Part shown: positions 1-5,339 of the stretch, piece after piece | How the letters are laid out: each line of letters starts with the position of its first letter | How positions within the stretch are numbered: position 1 is the stretch's first letter | From: Candidatus Cloacimonadota bacterium | GTDB taxonomy: Bacteria > Cloacimonadota > Cloacimonadia > Cloacimonadales > TCS61 | DNA: 7,516 nt | Direction: 5' to 3' | Assembly: GCA_030592835.1 (NCBI GenBank) | Contig: JAUVIJ010000089.1 | Span: 1-7,516 of the forward strand | Made by a program: the position numbers and the translations under genes | Notes under the pieces: model-generated | Seen by the model: the letters and a program-made list of their open reading frames with translations, nothing else | Told to the model about the DNA's origin: nothing | Databases searched by the model: none

Positions 1-1
1 A

Positions 2-397
2 CCTTACGCAATGAACATTGGAAGTTCCAATATCTCTCAGATTTCAAACGAGATAAGAAAACCGGAGCAAGAAAGCATTAACTCTGGTGTTACTTATCTT
101 TCATTATATGAAATCGAACCGGAGAATATTTCTTCTTTCATTAAAAAAATGAGATATTTTGAAAAAATGGGAGAACAAGTTAAAATTTCCACATATTTGC
201 CATTTAAGATGTTTATTTTTGATAATCAAACGTTAATGTTAGCTCTCAGGAACGAAGCAGATATATCTCTTAGTTTCACTACAATGATCTTTGAACATTC
301 CGATTTTACTAAAGCAATGTCTGGAATTTTTGAAATATATTGGAAACAAGCATTAACAATTGAAGAATACGTTCAAAAAATTAATCAAGGAGAGTAA
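2..397 (+). CDS. TrmB-like transcriptional regulator, C-terminal part only (5' end outside window)
   Basis: This is the C-terminal effector domain of a TrmB-type regulator; the DNA-binding N-terminus lies upstream of the window. The frame is open from base 2 and reads P-Y-A-M before continuing. The same 'PYAM' occurs at residues 147-150 of the complete paralogue at 2656-3465, and the two proteins then align to their ends (shared PEQ, ES..GV.Y, K.M..F...G, LP.K...FD..T.M, EH.D, W.QA; roughly a third identical by eye). The ATG at 11 is therefore internal, and no Shine-Dalgarno precedes it. An insertion of about seven residues relative to the paralogue follows PYAM. The stop is three bases before the secreted-protein gene at 401, whose ribosome binding site lies inside the last codons of this gene, so the two are probably co-transcribed and translationally coupled. 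The ligand is unknown. TrmB family members often sense sugars, but nothing here shows that. Confidence 0.8.
   Translation, partial: PYAMNIGSSNISQISNEIRKPEQESINSGVTYLSLYEIEPENISSFIKKMRYFEKMGEQVKISTYLPFKMFIFDNQTLMLALRNEADISLSFTTMIFEHSDFTKAMSGIFEIYWKQALTIEEYVQKINQGE
387..394 (+). promoter_or_regulatory. Ribosome binding site for the secreted repeat protein
   Basis: AAGGAGAG lies six bases before the ATG at 401 and overlaps the last codons of the upstream regulator. It supports the ATG at 401 as the true start and suggests translational coupling between regulator and secreted protein. Confidence 0.75.
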
Positions 398-400
398 CAA

Positions 401-1471
401 ATGAAAAAACTACTATTTTTTGTATTAATGATGGCTCTTACTGTTAGTGCATTATTCGCTCAGTGGAGTAACGATCCTGCTCAGAACAACGCGATTTGCG
501 ATCTAAGTAATGAGCAGGCTGTCGTAAAAGTGGTTACCGGTCCAATTGGTGATACTTACATAGGCTGGTTTTCCAATGATTCGGGTAATTATGATGTCCG
601 CTTGCAAAGGCTGGATTCACAGGGAAATGAATTGTGGTATCACAATGGAATTCTCATTAGTGATCATCCTGCAATGACCTGGCTTACTGATTGGGATATG
701 ACCGTGGATGCGGATAATCATGCAATACTCACTTTTCAGGATATCAGGAACGCCGGCAATAACAATGTTTATGCTTACAGAATTGCACCGGATGGATCTT
801 TTATATGGGGAGATGACGGATTGGAACTCTCCAATAGTCCTGCTTTTGATGTATCTCCAAAGGTAACTGTAACATCGAGTGGAAATACTGTTGTTACTTG
901 GCAATCAGAAACTGTTATAATTATGCAGAAAATTGCTCCTGACGGCACTTTATTATGGGGAGCAAATGGCATCACTCTAAGTTGTGCTGACACCTATTCC
1001 TGGCCACAGCCTTTGGCAATAGATAATGATGAAATACTCTTGAAATTTTTCGAAGATTCAGGAGTGTATCCCATGATGACCCGTCACATACTGATGCAAA
1101 GATTCGATACTGATGGAAACGCTGTCTGGGCAAGTAATACAGTTGTATCCAATGCGGGGGGAATTTCTGCTTGGACCCAGGTTTTTTCCATTGTTAGTGA
1201 TGACAATAATGGTTGTTTCATTGCCTGGCATGATGACCGGGACTTCGATATGGATGCCAGCAGTTTTATACAACATGTGAACTCTGATGGAAGTGTGGAA
1301 TTCATAGCAAATGGTGTAGAACTTTCAACAGAGGGTAATCGTGAAAAATTCTATCCTGAGATAGCATTTAACCCTGCAACAAATGAACTTTATGTATATT
1401 GGGCTGAAACCGATGGTGATCAGGTTGATCGAGGAATTTCCGGTCAAAAACTTGATTCCAGTGGTAACTGA
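401..1471 (+). CDS. N-terminal fragment of the secreted repeat protein (up to the internal TGA)
   Basis: The 356-residue product as read literally. It has a clear signal peptide (KK, then a hydrophobic run, then ALFA) and repeats one to five plus the first half of repeat six, with cores at residues 69-79 (QRLDSQGNELW), 126-136, 176-186, 233-243 and 291-301 (degenerate, W replaced by F). It ends at 'QKLDSSGN', where the other repeats continue 'xxW'. Lacking the C-terminal sorting domain, this fragment would be exported to the periplasm but could not use type IX secretion. It probably represents the front part of one disrupted gene rather than a protein in its own right. Confidence 0.7.
   Translation: MKKLLFFVLMMALTVSALFAQWSNDPAQNNAICDLSNEQAVVKVVTGPIGDTYIGWFSNDSGNYDVRLQRLDSQGNELWYHNGILISDHPAMTWLTDWDMTVDADNHAILTFQDIRNAGNNNVYAYRIAPDGSFIWGDDGLELSNSPAFDVSPKVTVTSSGNTVVTWQSETVIIMQKIAPDGTLLWGANGITLSCADTYSWPQPLAIDNDEILLKFFEDSGVYPMMTRHILMQRFDTDGNAVWASNTVVSNAGGISAWTQVFSIVSDDNNGCFIAWHDDRDFDMDASSFIQHVNSDGSVEFIANGVELSTEGNREKFYPEIAFNPATNELYVYWAETDGDQVDRGISGQKLDSSGN
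1469..1471 (+). other. In-frame TGA splitting the repeat protein
   Basis: The codons read GGT AAC TGA TTA TGG. Repeat three of the same gene reads GGC ACT TTA TTA TGG (944-958), so one T-to-G change from TTA would give this TGA. The position is variable among repeats (Glu, Phe, Leu, Ala, Phe). TGA ends the regulator gene at 3463-3465, so it acts as a normal stop in this genome. Confidence 0.85.
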
Positions 1472-1519
1472 TTATGGACAAATAATGGGAAAACTATCAT
1501 CGATGTATCCTCTTTATAC

Positions 1520-2356
1520 GTGCTTCCTTTCGCTGTACGATTGGCTAATAACGACGTGATAATTCTGTATGAAGAAGGAATTAATGGTATGGATTCCTAT
1601 CTTAAAGCTATGCGTCTCGATGCGGATGGTAATTTTGTCTGGACAGGAAATTCTGTGACCTTGTGCTCGGTAGCATCAGAGAAAGTTCACAACGAATGTA
1701 GTCAATTCAGTAATAACCAACTCATTGCTGCCTGGGAAGATGCCCGAAATGGACCAAAGGATATTTATGCTCAGAACATTACATTCGAAGGTTTGCTGGG
1801 AGTAATAGACAATGGTTTCATCGAGGGAAATGTTACATTAAACGGCGGAAGTGGAATTGTCACAGACGTTGAGATTGAAGCAGGTGGAGTGATTGTGAAC
1901 CCTGATACCAATGGAGATTATTCCATTATACTTGCTTCCGGTACATACGATGTAACAGCTTCACTCGATAATTATCAATCCGAGATTGTTGTTGGTGTTG
2001 TGGTAACTTCCGGTAATACTACATCCGGTATAGATTTTATTCTGGATCCAATTGTTAGTTCCGGAGAAATTATCGTTGTAAAGACCAAACTTACAGGCAA
2101 CTATCCCAACCCGTTTAACCCAGACACTAACATTGTTTACTCGGTTAAAGAAATAGGTAATGTAACAATTGAAGTTTATAATTTACGAGGTCGTCTTGTT
2201 AAGATACTTGTAAATGAAACTAAAGAAATTGGAAGTTATACTGCAAAATGGGATGGTACGGATAACTTAAATAAGATTGTATCCAACGGAATCTACTTTT
2301 ACAAAATGAGAGCTGGTACATATACTTCTACAAAGAGTATGCTTTTAATAAAATAA
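1520..2356 (+). CDS. C-terminal fragment of the secreted repeat protein with Ig-like and T9SS sorting domains
   Basis: The frame is open from 1472. The first possible start is the GTG at 1520, but no Shine-Dalgarno precedes it and there is no signal peptide, so independent expression is unlikely. Counting from the GTG, it holds repeat seven (MRLDADGNFVW, residues 31-41), a degenerate last strand (YAQNITFEG), a carboxypeptidase-regulatory-like domain (about 101-175: 'IEGNVTLNGG', 'NGDYSI', 'GTYDVTAS') and the T9SS type A sorting domain (about 190-278: 'NYPNPFNPDT', 'VYNLRGRLVK', 'WDGTDN', 'NGIYFYKMRAG'). In this secretion system the C-terminal domain is normally recognised and removed at the outer membrane. 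It continues, in the same frame, the gene that starts at 401. Confidence 0.7.
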   Translation: MLPFAVRLANNDVIILYEEGINGMDSYLKAMRLDADGNFVWTGNSVTLCSVASEKVHNECSQFSNNQLIAAWEDARNGPKDIYAQNITFEGLLGVIDNGFIEGNVTLNGGSGIVTDVEIEAGGVIVNPDTNGDYSIILASGTYDVTASLDNYQSEIVVGVVVTSGNTTSGIDFILDPIVSSGEIIVVKTKLTGNYPNPFNPDTNIVYSVKEIGNVTIEVYNLRGRLVKILVNETKEIGSYTAKWDGTDNLNKIVSNGIYFYKMRAGTYTSTKSMLLIK

Positions 2357-2366
2357 TATCATTTAA

Positions 2367-2458
2367 ATCCAGATACTGCAGTAGAAAGTTATTGAAGAAT
2401 AGTAATAAGTCTAAGGCTTTTTGATGCTATTTGCAAAGTTCTACTGCATTATCTGGTT
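2367..2458. repeat. Imperfect 21-nt inverted repeat around a 50-nt centre, just after the secreted gene
   Basis: Arms at 2367-2387 (ATCCAGATACTGCAGTAGAA and one more A) and 2438-2458 match at 18 of 21 positions when one is reverse-complemented. TTAA lies next to both arms (2363-2366 and 2457-2460). A partial third copy, the nine bases TGCAGTATC at 2484-2492, follows in the orientation of the right arm. The centre contains a small inner pairing, TTATT/AATAA. The loop is long and no T-run follows, so it is not a standard terminator. It could be a small mobile-element remnant or a structured 3' end. Confidence 0.55.
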
Positions 2459-2491
2459 AAAAGGTGAGTATTCTGGATATGAATGCAGTAT

Positions 2492-2511
2492 CATCAGCAT
2501 CACAGCTGATG
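2492..2511. repeat. Short perfect hairpin CATCAGC / GCTGATG
   Basis: Seven-base arms at 2492-2498 and 2505-2511 flank a six-base loop. No T-run follows (the next bases are GTTATAAAACC), so intrinsic termination is not supported. It lies about 150 bases before the second regulator. Confidence 0.4.
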
Positions 2512-2534
2512 GTTATAAAACCAGGTTGAACTTC

Positions 2535-2553
2535 CATTTATATACTATAAATG
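2535..2553. promoter_or_regulatory. Palindrome CATTTATA-tac-TATAAATG, candidate operator
   Basis: A perfect inverted repeat with eight-base arms and a three-base spacer, 103 bases before the regulator start. Dimeric wHTH regulators of the TrmB type bind inverted repeats of about this size and often control their own gene, so this is a plausible operator. The assignment is inference from shape and position only. Confidence 0.4.
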
Positions 2554-2577
2554 TTCCACTATAAAAAAATTATTTGT

Positions 2578-2601
2578 TTGTTGTAATTATGTTGACAACA
2601 A
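2578..2601. promoter_or_regulatory. Palindrome TTGTTGT-N10-ACAACAA, candidate operator/promoter region
   Basis: A perfect inverted repeat with seven-base arms and a ten-base spacer, 55 bases before the ATG of the regulator. Its right half overlaps a TTGACA (2593-2598), but no convincing -10 box lies 16-18 bases after it. With the palindrome at 2535-2553 it makes two symmetric sites whose centres are about 45 bases apart. Confidence 0.4.
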
Positions 2602-2643
2602 TTTATACATAAAGATTTTGTCATCTGATTTACGACATAATCT

Positions 2644-2650
2644 GAGGAAG
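2644..2650 (+). promoter_or_regulatory. Ribosome binding site of the second TrmB-like regulator
   Basis: GAGGAAG ends five bases before the ATG at 2656 and fixes that start. Confidence 0.7.
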
Positions 2651-2655
2651 TGTAA

Positions 2656-3465
2656 ATGGTTCAATATATAAAGTTTCTCATAGAAATCGGATTGACAGAA
2701 TCCGAAGCAAAAGTCTATTTTCATCTGCTAAAAAAAAACCATTTCACTGCCACAGAGATTGCCAGTGTCACAAAAATAGCTAGAACACAGGTTTATGATA
2801 TTCTTGCCAACCTAATTTCCAAAAACATGTGTATGGAGATCCTGGGCAGTGTTCGCAGGTTTTCTGCGATCTCACCTGAAATTGCCTTGAAGGGTTTTCA
2901 GGATAATTTTAAACAGAAACAGGAACTTGCATGTCATTTAACCGACACATTAAGTGTTCTTTATTCACGGAACGGGGAGAAACAAAGTCCTCTTGATTTC
3001 ATTCAGGTCTACAGTACTCCTGCAAGTATTATAAAAAAACACCATACCCTTGAGCTTGAATCACGAAATTGTGTTCTGTCTTTCTGTAAACCACCCTATG
3101 CTATGAGCAAGGAGATCGATATTCATCCGGAACAAAGAGAAAGCATGGAAAAGGGTGTTATCTATAAATCAATATTTGAGGTAGAAAAAGATAATCTGCT
3201 CTTTTTTGCCAAGCAGATGAAAAATTTTGAGCTGCAGGGAGAAGAGATCAAGGTAGCCTATCATCTTCCGATCAAACTTCATGTTTTTGACGATCATACA
3301 GTGATGTTTTCCATGATCAACCAGATCGATCCGGACGAACATCTCACTTACCTTGTAATAGAGCACAAAGATCTGGCAGAAACCCTGATTTCGACCTTTT
3401 ATCTACACTGGGATCAGGCTATTTCGGTTGATGATTTTTTAAGCAGGGAAAAAATAACTCTCTGA
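2656..3465 (+). CDS. TrmB-like transcriptional regulator (complete)
   Basis: A 269-residue cytoplasmic regulator of usual TrmB-family length. Residues 5-70 form the winged HTH: 'FLIEIGLTESEAKVYFHLL' is the typical first helix pair, 'TATEIASVTKIARTQVYDIL' the HTH with recognition helix, and 'SVRRFSAISPEIAL' the wing. Residues about 80-105 form a helical linker suited to dimerisation. Residues about 112-265 form the effector domain, which is the part shared with the truncated paralogue at the window start. The start at 2656 has a good Shine-Dalgarno. Two palindromes upstream could be its operators. The gene ends in TGA, showing TGA is a stop here. A 243-base gap holding a repeat element separates it from dsbD, so control of the redox operon is possible but not shown. 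The ligand and targets are unknown; TrmB relatives usually bind sugars. Confidence 0.85.
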   Translation: MVQYIKFLIEIGLTESEAKVYFHLLKKNHFTATEIASVTKIARTQVYDILANLISKNMCMEILGSVRRFSAISPEIALKGFQDNFKQKQELACHLTDTLSVLYSRNGEKQSPLDFIQVYSTPASIIKKHHTLELESRNCVLSFCKPPYAMSKEIDIHPEQRESMEKGVIYKSIFEVEKDNLLFFAKQMKNFELQGEEIKVAYHLPIKLHVFDDHTVMFSMINQIDPDEHLTYLVIEHKDLAETLISTFYLHWDQAISVDDFLSREKITL

Positions 3466-3474
3466 TTATTAAAT

Positions 3475-3494
3475 AGGAATAAAAATTGCTAAAT
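3475..3494 (+). repeat. Left copy of a perfect 20-bp direct repeat
   Basis: It begins AGGAATAAAAATTGC and is identical base for base to 3663-3682. Identity stops at both edges. The two copies bracket a non-coding insert, so the pair looks like a target duplication or a recombination scar. Confidence 0.75.
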
Positions 3495-3662
3495 TGAAAA
3501 TAAAATTAAGTTTTATAAAAAATAGAGTGTTCTTTCCCTCACCTTCAGTCTTTGTTCCAAATTTTTAGGAACTACGACTTGGCAGGTAGCCCTTTTCTAA
3601 AAGAGGAAAAGTCAGAATTTCCCTTCGCCTTGCAGGAGAAGGGGTTGGGGGATGAGGTATGA
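3495..3662. repeat. Hairpin-rich non-coding insert between two 20-bp direct repeats (REP/MITE-like)
   Basis: This 168-base stretch between the second regulator and dsbD holds no gene. It is unusually GC- and G-run-rich at its right end compared with its surroundings. Local hairpins are GTTCC/GGAAC (3554-3558 with 3568-3572), CTTTTC/GAAAAG (3592-3597 with 3606-3611, inside GACTT/AAGTC at 3576-3580 and 3609-3613) and a strong stem at 3621-3643. Its ends carry a loose inverted match (CCCTCACC near 3537, and GGGGATGAGG near 3648-3657). These traits fit a dispersed repetitive extragenic palindromic or miniature element. Copy number in the genome is unknown. Confidence 0.55.
3621..3643. repeat. Strong hairpin in the insert
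   Basis: Arms CCCTTCGCCT (3621-3630) and AGGAGAAGGG (3634-3643) pair at nine of ten positions around a TGC loop. No T-run follows on either strand, so it is not a classical intrinsic terminator. It may slow transcription or protect an mRNA end between the regulator and dsbD. Confidence 0.55.
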
Positions 3663-3682
3663 AGGAATAAAAATTGCTAAAT
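3663..3682 (+). repeat. Right copy of the perfect 20-bp direct repeat
   Basis: Identical to 3475-3494 at a distance of 188 bases. It lies 26 bases before the dsbD start, so any insertion event separated dsbD from upstream sequence. Confidence 0.75.
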
Positions 3683-3699
3683 ATTCAATAAATTTTTCC

Positions 3700-3704
3700 G
3701 GAGG
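3700..3704 (+). promoter_or_regulatory. Ribosome binding site of dsbD
   Basis: GGAGG lies four bases before the ATG at 3709 and supports that start. Confidence 0.7.
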
Positions 3705-3708
3705 TTAA

Positions 3709-5328
3709 ATGATAATAAGAGTATTAATTGCAATCCTGATTATAAATCTGTTCATGTCTTTTTTGCCGGCAGAGGAATCGGAGACGAAGGATCCCGTTGT
3801 ATTTGCGAAAATATCGGGAGAGCAAATCGAAGCGATCTTTACCATCCCTGCAGGTTATCACCAGACTCTTCAGAAAGATTATTTTTACCTCGATACTGCT
3901 GAAGTTGAGGGAATCAGCTTCGAGGAAACTGTATATCCCGAAGGGCATAAGGATAAAGAAGGCAATATTGAATATAAAAATAAAGTCACACTGACCAGAA
4001 AGTTTACAGTTGCCCCGGAGTTTCTTGATAAAGTAGATAAGATCCAAATCACAACCGGATATCAATATTGTCTGGATGAAGGTTCCTGCTTATTCCCGGA
4101 AGAAGTCGAGATTGAGTTATCTCTCTTATCAAATAGTAAAATTCAACAGGAGACTGTTTCCGATGAAATCATTGAAACAGATATTGTGTCGGATAAAACT
4201 GATGAGTATGAGGAATTTGCTGTATTATTAGAAGATTTCAAGATCACTGGAATAGAGACCGGATATCATAAAAGCATTAAGTTCATTGATTTTTTAAGCA
4301 CGGCGAAAGTTGCCGATTCTTTCGAACAGAATAAATTTGCGGATAAAAACATCTGGTTGATCATCTTATTGATCCTTATCGGTGGAATTGCTTTAAATTT
4401 AACTCCATGTGTTTTACCTATGATACCGATCACGATTGCAGTTCTTGGAGCTGGAACTCAAGCCGAATCCAAGAGAAAAGGTTTTTTGATAGGTGGTACA
4501 TACGGTCTGGGCATGGCGCTGGCTTATGGTGCACTGGGATTGATCGTAGTTCTTACCGGATCACAATTCGGGACAATAAACTCTTCACCCTGGTTCAATG
4601 TGATCATTGCCGCTTTATTCGTTTTCCTGGCATTGGCAATGTTCGATATTATACCGATCGATTTTTCCAAGTTTCAGAGTGGAAAAGTAGGAGGAAAAAG
4701 CAAATTCATCACGGTTTTCATTCTGGGAGTTATCGCCGCTGTTCTGGCAGGAGCCTGTGTTGCTCCGGTATTGATCTCGGTTATTCTCTATTCAACATCT
4801 TTATATACAGCCGGTAATGCTGCCGGTCTGCTGCTTCCTTTCCTCCTCGGTGTCGGAATGGCTATCCCCTGGCCCTTTGCGGGAGCAGGTCTTTCTGTTC
4901 TTCCCAAACCCGGAAACTGGATGAAATGGATAAAGATAATCTTCGGAATTATTATACTGGTTGTTGCTGTGCTTTATGCTTATACAGGATATAAGATCTT
5001 CAAAGAAGCCGCACCTAAGATCGAGCATGCTGCTTTAGATGAAGAAGTCTCCGAACTTCCCTGGCATCATTCGTTCAGTGAAGGTCTTCTCGAAGCTAAA
5101 CAAAGCGGTAAACCTGTTTTTATAGATTTCTGGGCGACCTGGTGTAAGAATTGCCTGGCTATGGATGCTTCTACCTTCAAAGAAGAAACTGTTATCGAGC
5201 AACTCAAGGATTTCGTATTAGTAAAATATCAAGCAGAGAACATGAAGATATCACCAACAAAAGAGATCATTGATCATTTTAATATTAAAGGTCTGCCTAC
5301 TTATATAGTTTTACAACCAAAAAAATAG
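3709..5328 (+). CDS. dsbD: Thiol:disulfide interchange protein DsbD (short C-terminus)
   Basis: Inner-membrane reductant transporter that moves electrons from cytoplasmic thioredoxin to periplasmic thiol proteins. Signal peptide about residues 1-21. The N-terminal DsbD-alpha domain (about 27-140) has the C-x5-C pair C121/C127 in 'YQYCLDEGSCLFP'. The membrane domain (about 215-428, six to eight hydrophobic segments) has C234 in 'LTPCVLPMIP' and C350 in 'GACVAP', the transmembrane redox pair. The C-terminal thioredoxin domain (about 445-539) has 'FWATWCKNC' (C479/C482) and cis-Pro P530 in 'GLPTY'. All three Cys pairs are intact. The protein ends eight residues after GLPT, whereas E. coli DsbD has about 34 more there, so the last strand and helix of the thioredoxin fold seem to be missing. 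The stop directly follows an A7 run (5319-5325). First gene of a redox operon; the next gene starts 11 bases later. Confidence 0.93.
   Translation: MIIRVLIAILIINLFMSFLPAEESETKDPVVFAKISGEQIEAIFTIPAGYHQTLQKDYFYLDTAEVEGISFEETVYPEGHKDKEGNIEYKNKVTLTRKFTVAPEFLDKVDKIQITTGYQYCLDEGSCLFPEEVEIELSLLSNSKIQQETVSDEIIETDIVSDKTDEYEEFAVLLEDFKITGIETGYHKSIKFIDFLSTAKVADSFEQNKFADKNIWLIILLILIGGIALNLTPCVLPMIPITIAVLGAGTQAESKRKGFLIGGTYGLGMALAYGALGLIVVLTGSQFGTINSSPWFNVIIAALFVFLALAMFDIIPIDFSKFQSGKVGGKSKFITVFILGVIAAVLAGACVAPVLISVILYSTSLYTAGNAAGLLLPFLLGVGMAIPWPFAGAGLSVLPKPGNWMKWIKIIFGIIILVVAVLYAYTGYKIFKEAAPKIEHAALDEEVSELPWHHSFSEGLLEAKQSGKPVFIDFWATWCKNCLAMDASTFKEETVIEQLKDFVLVKYQAENMKISPTKEIIDHFNIKGLPTYIVLQPKK
5319..5325 (+). 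other. A7 run in slippery register immediately before the dsbD stop
   Basis: The zero-frame codons are CCA AAA AAA TAG, so the A7 fits the A-AAA-AAA slippery pattern directly before the stop. A -1 slip reads ATA GAA GGT GAA ATA ATG and enters the frame of the lipoprotein gene at 5340. It may instead be chance in AT-rich DNA or a homopolymer sequencing error. Confidence 0.35.
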
Positions 5329-5339
5329 AAGGTGAAATA

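Larger units (their letters stand above)
401..2356 (+). pseudogene. Secreted seven-repeat protein with T9SS sorting domain, interrupted by one in-frame TGA
   Basis: The reading frame is continuous from 401 to 2356 (651 sense codons plus one internal stop). Order of parts: signal peptide (residues 1-20, cut near ALFA-QW); seven repeats with core 'Q-K/R-L/I-D-x-x-G-N-x-x-W-x-x-N-G' starting near residues 69, 126, 176, 233, 291, 349 and 404, a spacing of 50-58 residues that suggests a seven-bladed propeller; a carboxypeptidase-regulatory-like Ig domain (about 474-548); and a Por/T9SS type A C-terminal domain (about 563-651) starting 'GNYPNPFNP' and ending 'YFYKMRAG....SMLLIK'. The protein would be exported by Sec and then moved to the surface by type IX secretion. 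The TGA at 1469-1471 falls inside repeat six and removes the sorting domain from the product. No other lesion is visible, so this is a very recent nonsense mutation, a strain variant or a sequencing error. The binding target is unknown. Confidence 0.75.

Noticed and set aside
1469..1471. TGA as selenocysteine or as a sense codon of a variant genetic code
   Set aside because: The matching position in other repeats is never Cys, I see no clear SECIS-like hairpin after it, and TGA ends the regulator gene at 3463-3465, so TGA is a stop here.
2593..2620. TTGACA as a -35 box for the second regulator
   Set aside because: No TATAAT-like box lies 16-18 bases downstream, and the Bacteroidota-type TAnnTTTG motif is not present at a fitting distance. 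The TTGACA is also part of a palindrome.
3500..3516. ATAAAA-TTAAG-TTTTAT inverted repeat after the regulator
   Set aside because: Arms are only A and T in an AT-rich spacer. It is too weak to call a terminator or operator.
3621..3643. Hairpin as an intrinsic terminator
   Set aside because: The stem is strong, but neither strand has a T-run after it.
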